NCBI GenBank assembly: GCA_964020085.1
Contig: OZ026599.1
Coordinates: forward strand, 23,721,734-23,785,733
Length of the DNA: 64,000 nt
Reading direction: 5' to 3'
Source: Micromussa lordhowensis
Lineage: Eukaryota; Cnidaria; Anthozoa; Scleractinia; Lobophylliidae
The position numbers and the translations under genes are program-made. Positions 56,850 through 64,000 of the stretch are shown here, piece after piece (position 1 is the first letter of the stretch; the number at the start of each line of letters is the position of its first letter). The notes beneath the pieces are model-generated. The model was not told where the DNA came from. It worked only from the letters and a program-made list of their open reading frames with translations, and did no database searches.

Positions 56850-57060
56850 TTCCCCCACTCTTGACTCTGTCAAACTCTTTACGACGTCTTTCGTCGTAAG
56901 TGGACTCCAGTAGAACGAATTTAGAAACAGGCCTCATAAAAGTGTTTTGACAAGTTTGAATCTTGACAACTCGAACGTTTCTGTCTTGTCCCGAAAATAC
57001 TTCCAGGGCTCTTTCTAAAGGCCAGTGTGCCCTGGGAAAAATCATCAAACTTTAAATTCG
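56850..57060 (-). pseudogene. BEL/Pao integrase C-terminal domain
   Basis: HWPLERALEVFSGQDRNVRV followed by KIQTCQNTFMRPVSK and LLE is the conserved end of BEL/Pao polyproteins (DUF5641-type). The upstream part is cut off. Confidence 0.8.
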
Positions 57061-57849
57061 GCTTCGCCTCCGTCGACTTCTGACGTGGATTTAATTACGG
57101 TAGCCACTCCCTCGTTCATCTCTTCCAAAAGTGCGAGATTAACTCTTGAACTTGTCTCCATCTATTTCTTGGGCTAAACCATCCTCGGAGACCCAGGGGC
57201 AGTTAATGGGGGCGCGAGGAAAATAAATTGGCGCGACGAAAGGTTTCACGAAAGTTTACAAGGAGGTGTGAAAGAGCCCCTGGGAACCGACTCTCACCAG
57301 ACCATTTCCAAACGGCTTGGCGAATGCTGGCTCCTGATTGGGCAGAAAATTCCTTTGTATTATTCTACCCAATCGGCGAACGGCAGCTTCTGAGGTACTT
57401 TGGTGTGTTCTTACACGGCCATCGTTGCATGATACTTTTCTCGATCGTACTTGCGAGGAAAACTTTCAATTTAATTTACTTCAGTGAGCCATAGAAATTC
57501 GGGAAATCATTTTGGTTGTTAGCAAGAAAGATACTCCACGATTCAGCGGGAAAATTTTCGTTTCGACTGATCAAAGGTATCGTAAAAGAGTGTCTTGTTT
57601 ATTGGCGAGTCGATTTTACCTTTCTTTCATTTCTTAAGCTTCGGTTAATTGTAGATACTTTCCCGCACTACGTCCATTTAGTTTGGTATACGAGCACCAA
57701 ATCTTACCAAGGAGTCGACAGAAAATTGCACCGTATTATGCAGTTGAAGTGAATTTTCAATCGATTGTAGGCTACGAGGCCAGGATTTATCGATCTGATT
57801 ACATATTGACATTACCTCTCCAAATGCGCCGAACTCCACTGGAAATCCA
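57061..57849. other. Noncoding stretch inside the deleted BEL/Pao element
   Basis: No gene is supported on either strand. Frames at 57228-57494 and 57516-57752 have no recognisable motif. Confidence 0.35.
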
Positions 57850-57990
57850 CTGAAGAAGGGCTATGCTATGTTTCACAATTTGACGCTTTTGCATATTTCT
57901 ATGCCATCAGTATTTTTTTTTATATTTTCTTTTGAATATAAGTGTCACGCATCGCCCAAGGATTACAAAGTTGCCAAAGTTGGCTTTCGT
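57850..57990 (+). mobile_element. Second copy of the Penelope-like repeat
   Basis: Starts with ctgaagaagggctatgc and goes on with tttcacaatttgac...cttttgcatatttctatgccatcag and a tail matching the left side of the palindromic insert at 36905-37072 in inverse orientation. The second half of the hammerhead-like core (GCCCGAAAC) is missing. A single copy, not a palindrome. Confidence 0.7.
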
Positions 57991-59140
57991 ACACTTTAAC
58001 TTTCCTTTGTTTTTTCATTTATTTGTTTATTTGTGGGCTTCCTGTAAAGTAGCTTTTATCTAAGTGGAGTGCCACGTAAAATAAAGTTCTGTCTGTCTGT
58101 CTGTCTGTCTTCCTTTACATTCCTCTTCAAATGCTACCACCATGGAATCACAAACAAGAAAAATTATCGTTTTCTTTATTGACAGGGAAATGTGTTTGTG
58201 TTTAACAAACGCTTATCACTGACATGAAACAGACTATGGCCTCTTCAGGGCAGCCAATAATGAGGCGGTTTGTTAGCATTCATCTGCAACAACAAATAAA
58301 GGGAAAGCATTATTTTCAGTTGCTGGCAGAATAATTTCTGTTCTGTACTCTCAGGGGGGACTTCGTTCCAGCAAGATTTCAAAAATCTCCCAGCCATGAA
58401 AAAGGCAACAGCAGTAATCACCAATAAAATGATATTGTGGACATTGCAGGACATCCAAATTAAAAACAGCTCTTAAATACAGACACCAAAGTGACAGGGC
58501 TGACTTTCTGTATTATGAAAAGTGCCTGCATTATAGAGGTGGAGATTGTTTGAGTTTGGGTTTCCCATGACCAAGTCCAAGTGAATTGCCCATTAGGAGA
58601 GGTTTGACTGCAGGCACCTGGGGATGACAGGTACAGTGGGCATAGCCAATGATGACAAACTACACCTTTAGTAGGAAAATGTACTAGCTGGTCAATTTAG
58701 AGGTGCTCATCACAAAATTCCAACAGCTTAACAACCTTTCAATGTCTTCCCAACTCATCTTTCCCAGCCAGAAGACCAGGGGTCAGGCAGTTGCAACCCA
58801 TTACAAGAATGCAATCAAAAACCACACAAAGGCCTACATGTATAAATGATATTTATTGCAATTAACTACAACAGTGACAATCAAGCCAGCTACACTGTAG
58901 GTAATGGTGCATGTAATTTTTCTATTTTTCTTGTTTACTTTGAGAAGGGCATTATAAGGTTATTATAAGGAAATACTGTTAAAGATTGCATTGAAGTTCT
59001 GAAAGTTGCTGGCATCAGGACTAAACATTTAAAATATCAGTTCAGTTTTGACTCTAAGTTGTTTTCATTTAGAATGAATGCTATACCGAGTAATTGCATT
59101 GTGACTAAATTTGATAGACAACAAATGCAAGGAAACGATG
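57991..59140. other. Noncoding stretch with TCTG microsatellite
   Basis: (tctg)n at 58088-58110, preceded by a segment ending ataaagttc that may be a truncated LINE tail. The rest (58110-59140) shows no supportable gene. Confidence 0.4.
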
Positions 59141-60830
59141 TTATGAGATTGTTATATTTCGATATAAATCTATATCATCAGCCTTGTAATTTCCAGTAAC
59201 TCGACGCGGACATAGCAGAGTCTTAAACGGTAGTCTCACATTTCCATCACAGCTATCCAGTGTCATGCTAACAGGCATTGGAACAAATATTTCCACGGTC
59301 TCGTTGAGAACATTTATTACGACTTGCTCGTATGTGGCAGACAAACCGAGTGCGCCAGGTAACTCCTCGTTTACGTAGGAAACACCACTTGCATCATCCA
59401 AAAGGGCGTTCACTTTAATCTTCCTTCCATTTCCAGACAACCAAATGGATGTTGTTCGCAAAGGAACATTCTCCTGGTTCTGCGCGAAAGGAATCGTAGT
59501 AATGTGCTAGTGTTCTTGAATACCCTGTTCGGAATTCATGATGGCAGTGTCCTACCTCGTCACTGTGCTAAAGGCTCTAGCAGAAGGCGAAGAAGGATCC
59601 TCCGGTGGGCGAGAATTCGAGGGTTTATCAACGACAGCTTCTCTACGGTTATGATTTTCCTCGGATTAATGCAAGAGTCTGTCTTGATTTCTCTTGCAGC
59701 CATTCACTCCACATTCGTTCGCTCTTCTACAGTCCTTTCCTTGGTGGTTATTAACCAAACAACAAAAACACAGATTCTTCACGTTAGCAATTTAACATCG
59801 GTCATCAACACTCAAAGCTTTGTATCTTTTACAGTTCCTGACTGCGTGCCCTTCATTGATTCATTCTTTTTGCACCATAAAGCTCCTCGACGGTCTCTGC
59901 AGCTTTCACTTGATACTCTGATTCCCCAGTTATCCAGTCTCGAAGAGTCTCAATGGATTCTGTTCCACCGGTATGTTTAGCCCAACGCTAAAACTTGGAC
60001 AACATAGATTTCGTAATCTTTTCCAGAACAACAGCGCAAAGAACACTTCCAGGCTCTAATTCACTCCATCGGCTATGTTTCCGTAGAGTAGCGACTGTGC
60101 TTTCGACAGTATCGTCAAATTTCTCGAGTTCCTCTACGTTTCCTTGTTGAGCTGGCTTAATTCTCTTGACCTCCTCGATATAATTTTGAAGTTTCCTTCG
60201 TTCTCCAGCAAATCTCCGTTTGGGTGTATTTTTGCCTCTTCGTACGCTTCTTCCGAAAGCGAAGCTTTGACATTGACTCTTCTGCCTTCCCCTGAAGGCA
60301 CGCCGGCAATTTAATTCGTTCGAATTTCCTGTCAGCAGAAGAACTTGGTGGTTGCTTCGTTTTTGAACAGAAGGGGTTTGGTGCTGCTTCTGGAATTTTG
60401 GGCGGCAAATTGTAGTCCAATGGCGGCAATTCCTGTTGTTTCACCTCCACGTGTATATCAGGACTTGTCGATAATGGTTTCCGAGAGGAAGAAGCGAGAA
60501 AATATTTTACTGAGGAAATTTCTTTATCGGTAGCATCGATTATCTTGTCGATTTCATGATTCGATCGCTCGATGTTCTTCTAGTCATTTGCCCTTTCGTA
60601 AATAACTATCACGTCTTCCAAAATTTTGTACAGCACCCATTTTTTTTTCTACTCCACGTTTTCGAGGGCGGGTCGATTGTTTCTTCGGACATTAGCCTCA
60701 TTAGGTCAATATAGAGCTTGGTAAGCTGCATTACAGGGACTCTTTTCTGTCTTTTCAACTCCTCCAGTAGAACCTCATTTGCATCGGCGTCGTCTTCTGC
60801 GCTTCCCGTACATTCTGCGGTTTCCGACAT
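59141..60830 (-). pseudogene. BEL/Pao gag and aspartic protease
   Basis: From the minus-strand start at 60830 (MSETAECTGSAED) come gag blocks with RKFERIKLPA (near 60330). A gag zinc-knuckle region follows near 59700-59800 (CFCCL, KDCRR, CGVNGC). The protease at 59461-59141 has KVNALLDDASGVSYVNEE, whose DDAS replaces the usual D-S/D-x-A-S-type site, then NVLNETVE. Several frame changes lie between, so it is broken. Confidence 0.8.
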
Positions 60831-60868
60831 CTCTTTAACTGTACACGGAAACTGTATACAATAACCTT

Positions 60869-60880
60869 GCTCTGCTACCA
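60869..60880 (-). promoter_or_regulatory. Primer-binding-site-like sequence of the BEL/Pao element
   Basis: On the minus strand TGGTAGCAGAGC precedes gag by about 40 bp. It resembles the initiator-Met tRNA-complementary PBS (TGGTATCAGAGC) with one change. Its upstream neighbour would be the 5' LTR end. Confidence 0.5.
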
Positions 60881-61122
60881 GTTTTGGTCGGACGGAACAT
60901 AGTTAGTAGAGGAGACTGGTTATGAAACCCGGTGAACATCAAAGGCCGATGTCTTTGTTATGGTTTTCCCTTAGTCACGTGATCATGACCGTGCACAAGG
61001 AAATCAACATGGCGATAGGAGTAACGTGAATGTGCGGAGACTTAAGCTGTATTTCGCCGGATTTTTAGCTCAGATTAGTCTCGATTCGATAAGTGTTATC
61101 GCTATATAGTTCATTAGTCGTC

Positions 61123-62538
61123 ATGCCTGGAGATAACTGCGCTGTGTTTGGCTGTGGGGGTTGTAGAAGAACGAAAGGGATCGGAATTTGGAAGTTGCCC
61201 GCGGCGAAGGACGAGGCACACAAGAAATGGCGGGACGATTGGTTAAGTGAGATCACAAAGACGCGTGAGATCGACCATAAATTTCGAAAAAGGATCGAAA
61301 ACGACAAAGTGTTTACCTGCGAAAAACACTTCGACGTAGAAGATTTCGTAACCTGTAAGTACGGCTACGATATACAGTAAATCCTCGATGAGGCTGATGA
61401 CAAAATCACTCCTTTTATGAGCCTTTTCTGGCAGGAACAGAAGAAATTGTTCTCCAGCAGTCGTACTGGAGTGCGATACCATCCGATGATCATCAGGTTT
61501 TGTCTTTCACTTGCTGCTAAGTCACCTTCATGCTACGAAGAGCTTAGAAATAGTAAAGTGTTGGTACTCCCAAGTCAGCTACGCCTGAAAGATTATCGAA
61601 ATGCCATTCGGCCACAACGTGGATTCCAAGAGGAAATTGTTCAGGAGTTGAACTCCTTAACTGACACATACTTCGATGTTCAAAGATATGTGGTTCTTTT
61701 GTTTGACGAAATGAAAGTCATGTCAAACCTTGTTTTGGACAAGGTAACAGGTTAACTAATTGGTGTTACTGACCTTGGAGACTTGGAACTTAACTATGCT
61801 GTTTTGGAAAAAGTCAATGAAATTGCAACACATGCTCTTGCCTTTCTGATTCGTGGAGTTTGCACTGACGTCAAGTTCTGCCTTGCACATTTTGCCACAA
61901 CTGGTGTTACTTCTGCGCAATTAATGCCCTTGTTTTGGGAAGCTGTTTGTATTTTAGAAACTAGTTGCAATATGTGGGTTATTGCTGGCACATCTGATGC
62001 TGCTTCACCAAATAGGAGGTTTTACCGCCTTCACAAACCCCTTGATGGAGACGCAGGCACTGATGTGTGTTATCGTGCAGTTAACATCTTTGCACCGCAT
62101 CGCTTTGTCTACTTCTTCTCTGATGCCCCACACCTAGTCAAACCAACACGGAACTGTCTCATGTACTATGGATCTGGAAAATGCACCCGATATATGTGGA
62201 ATGATGGGCAGTATTTATTGTGGCAGCACATCACAGAGATTTTCTATCAGGATGTGGACAATGGCTTGAAGCTGTTGCCTAGGCTGTCATATGAGCATGT
62301 AAACCTGACCACATATTCTGTCATGCGAGTGAATCTTGCTGCACAAGTCCTGAGTGCATTAGTCGCTGCAGTTCTGAAGACATTTGGACCTCCCGAGACA
62401 GCAGCAACTGCAAAACTCTGCGAAATGGTCGATAGCTTTTTTGATTGTCTCAATGTGAGAAGCACGACAGAGCATCAGAGAAAGCGCAAACCATTCTTGG
62501 CTCCTTATACTTCTGTTGATGACGAAAGGTGTGGTTGA
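61123..62538 (+). pseudogene. THAP-domain P-element-type transposase, P-type element 2
   Basis: The THAP finger starts at ATG 61123 (C6, C11, C66, H69; W23 in GIWKLP) and ends at a GTAAGT donor (61354/61355). Shortly after, the sequence jumps to ILDEADDKITPF, so the linker and leucine-rich part present in element 1 are deleted. Catalytic region: GVRYHPMII, VLLFDEMKVMSN (first Asp), then a TAA at 61753 where a Glu codon is expected. The frame goes on to 62538 with [13 protein letters not shown] (second Asp) and [17 protein letters not shown]. The C-terminal exon with the CQDP motif is not seen. Better preserved than element 1 but inactive. Confidence 0.87.
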
Positions 62539-62936
62539 TGTTTTTAAATTTTGTTAAATTTATAAATTATTATTTAGCAAAATCATAGTAGAGTTACTAA
62601 CTATGGCAAAATACAATGTTAACCCTGGGTATAAAATCATCCATTGTAAATGGTTTCTTTATATACATGTATAATACTTTATTCAGAATTTACAAATCGT
62701 TAAAAGGAGGGCCCAGAAGTTATCCCTATTAAAGGGCCTTCTACCTAATTACAATTAAATATGATCGAACACTAATTTACAATGGGGTGTTTATCAGAAA
62801 ATTTATTTTGCTTCAAAAAGCTTCTGTTTAATTAGTAAACCAATTAAAGCTGCTTGGATACTTTTTTATAATGGAGTGCTAATTATATAGAGGTATCTTT
62901 TACTTTATATTGCCTTGTCCATGTCAAGAAACGGTC
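62539..62936. other. Spacer between convergent genes of P-type element 2
   Basis: AT-rich, no gene seen. The transposase C-terminal exon of element 1 has no counterpart here. Confidence 0.5.
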
Positions 62937-63990
62937 TTATTCCTGCCTTTGCTGGTCATCACCTTGACAACTTCTACTAATTTCCTTGTGTAAGGCCTTT
63001 GCTTGGGTTTGGGTTGCCTTGATCTTGTAATGCTGAATGATATCCTTGGCAAAAGAGAACCAACGTACATGTACATATCTACTAACAATGCTATGCAAGA
63101 CATCCTTACAAACATGACTGTCCGGTTCAAGTTCTGCATCTGATACCATCAAACTATAATAAGCAAGGATGTAACTATCACTGGTTGCTTTGTTAGTGAT
63201 GCCGTAAATATCTAATCTTTGCAAATCAGGCTTTGATGTGAATTGTCTAAAATGACATTCTGCTTTAAAAAATACTGGCTGTGCAGGCTGAGTGATTGAC
63301 CAAAGCCCCCCACGGTTCAAAGCTGACACAAGTTTCTGGCTAGATTCAGTCATGCTCTCCAGTTTCCCAGCTTTCAGTATTGCCATAGCTTGTTGGCTCT
63401 CCACTGAGTTAGCTCGTCCATGTCTTTTGTGTAAGTTGTGCAGAACATAATCTCCAAGATATTGCATCCCAGCTTTCTCCTTATCTGACAACACAGTTTT
63501 TATATGAGTACTGCTTTTGGTAGAGTGTTTTTGTTGCTTAGAGTATGCACAATCAGCAACTAGTGTTGCTGCATTGCTAGAAATTCCAATGAAGAATTGG
63601 GTTGACTTTGCAGCAACTGTTGCATAATATTTGCCATTAAATTTTTCTGCATCTCCATTTCTTGTATATCCTTCATAGATTGCTTTGACAGCAGATAATT
63701 AATTGCTGTCTTCTGGTAGCTGTTGGCATGAGTAATTGCCGAGCTCATTCCTTAAATGTTCTGCAAAAACTTTCCTCCCCTTAACATTGCGGACAGCTCG
63801 ATCAACTATTTCTGCAAGAATACTCGGGCTTAACTGTTGCACCTGCTCCAATCCTTCCTCTTGACTGCTGTGTTTTGCAGCCCTGTGTCTCTCATAACCT
63901 CCTTTGGTTTTGTACTTCTTTCCGCAGTCATTGCAAACAATTTCTTGACGGTGAGCCTACAAAGGTATCACAAACATTGCCATTGTAAAA
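62937..63990 (-). pseudogene. Second gene (C2H2-containing) of P-type element 2
   Basis: On the minus strand from about 63955: a C2H2-like finger (CNDCGKKYK, then GYERHRAAKH), then LSPSILAEIVDRAVRNVKG, a stop near 63697, a frame change (63748-63560), and a long open block 63494-62937 with YVLHNLHKRHGRANSVESQQ and SALNRGGLWSITQPAQ. The order and motifs match the plus-strand gene of element 1. The part closest to the right TIR is outside the window. Function unknown. Confidence 0.75.
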
Positions 63991-64000
63991 TAAATAAACT

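Larger units (their letters stand above)
56596..60897 (-). mobile_element. BEL/Pao retrotransposon with large internal deletion
   Basis: Read on the minus strand: a PBS-like site at 60880-60869, gag start at 60830, zinc knuckle and protease down to 59141. Then unrelated sequence follows. The integrase C-terminal region lies at 57050-56860, then a polypurine tract and 3' LTR. Reverse transcriptase, RNase H and the integrase core are missing. The 5' LTR is interrupted by P-type element 2 at 60898, so only its last 17 or so bases are in view. Confidence 0.75.
60898..64000. mobile_element. P-type DNA transposon 2, right end outside the window
   Basis: Starts with catagttagtagaggagac, matching both ends of element 1, with the same subterminal CACGTG (60976-60981) and GTGCAC (60991-60996). 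The THAP transposase lies on the plus strand and the second gene on the minus strand, converging as in element 1 but with the whole unit inverted relative to it. It sits 17 bp beyond the BEL PBS. Confidence 0.85.

Noticed and set aside
59504..59980. 158-codon plus-strand ORF as a gene
   Set aside because: It is the antisense of the BEL/Pao gag region, which shows real motifs on the minus strand.

Overview
The window looks like a transposon-rich intergenic stretch of an animal genome, most likely a cnidarian and perhaps a stony coral. This is inferred from introns with GT/AG borders, tRNA-derived SINEs, several LINE, LTR and P-type relics, a Polinton-like element and one metazoan bHLH gene. 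The species is not shown by the sequence. Almost all coding capacity belongs to mobile elements, most of them broken.

Region 1 (51-15340) is the most unusual part. It holds three head-to-tail copies of one element. Each copy begins with an array of a 63-bp repeat whose unit carries the palindrome GGAACAnnnTGTTCC. Copy A (51-8277) has a three-exon gene for a superfamily 3 (SF3) helicase with a C-terminal PCNA-binding (PIP) motif. A convergent intronless gene encodes a tyrosine recombinase with an N-terminal C2H2 finger and a C-terminal Myb/SANT-like domain. A palindrome of about 700 bp lies upstream of the helicase promoter. Copy B (8278-14560) is a decayed version that lost promoter, start and helicase core. 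Copy C (14560-15340) keeps only the array and leader. A replication helicase plus an integrase on a repeat-flanked, tandemly arranged unit suggests an element that replicates as a circle and integrates by site-specific recombination. That life cycle is inference.

Region 2 (15341-30235) has a GAA tract, an intact bHLH gene (16574-16996, minus), a foldback hairpin and two diverged copies of a roughly 3.1-kb noncoding segment (18117-21260 and 26911-30010). Between them lies a 5.05-kb Polinton/adintovirus-like element with 518-bp terminal inverted repeats. It carries a packaging ATPase and three small divergent genes, but no visible polymerase, integrase or major capsid gene. A 30-bp minisatellite fills its middle.

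Region 3 (30236-48532) starts with a complete but mutated two-gene P-type DNA transposon (30236-36210). It has THAP transposase remains and a convergent second gene with a C2H2 motif. After it come a palindromic Penelope-like fragment with hammerhead-like boxes, a LINE 3' fragment, an L1/Tx1-type LINE (38930-42746), a second LINE (42747-45005), a RecQ helicase fragment, a DUF6589-like relic and a 429-bp foldback element.

Region 4 (48765-64000) holds a minus-strand Ty1/copia relic split by a SINE, a Ty3/gypsy RNase H scrap, a Myb/SANT-like (Harbinger-associated type) relic and an internally deleted BEL/Pao element. A second P-type element of the same two-gene family has inserted at the BEL 5' LTR/PBS junction and runs off the window end.
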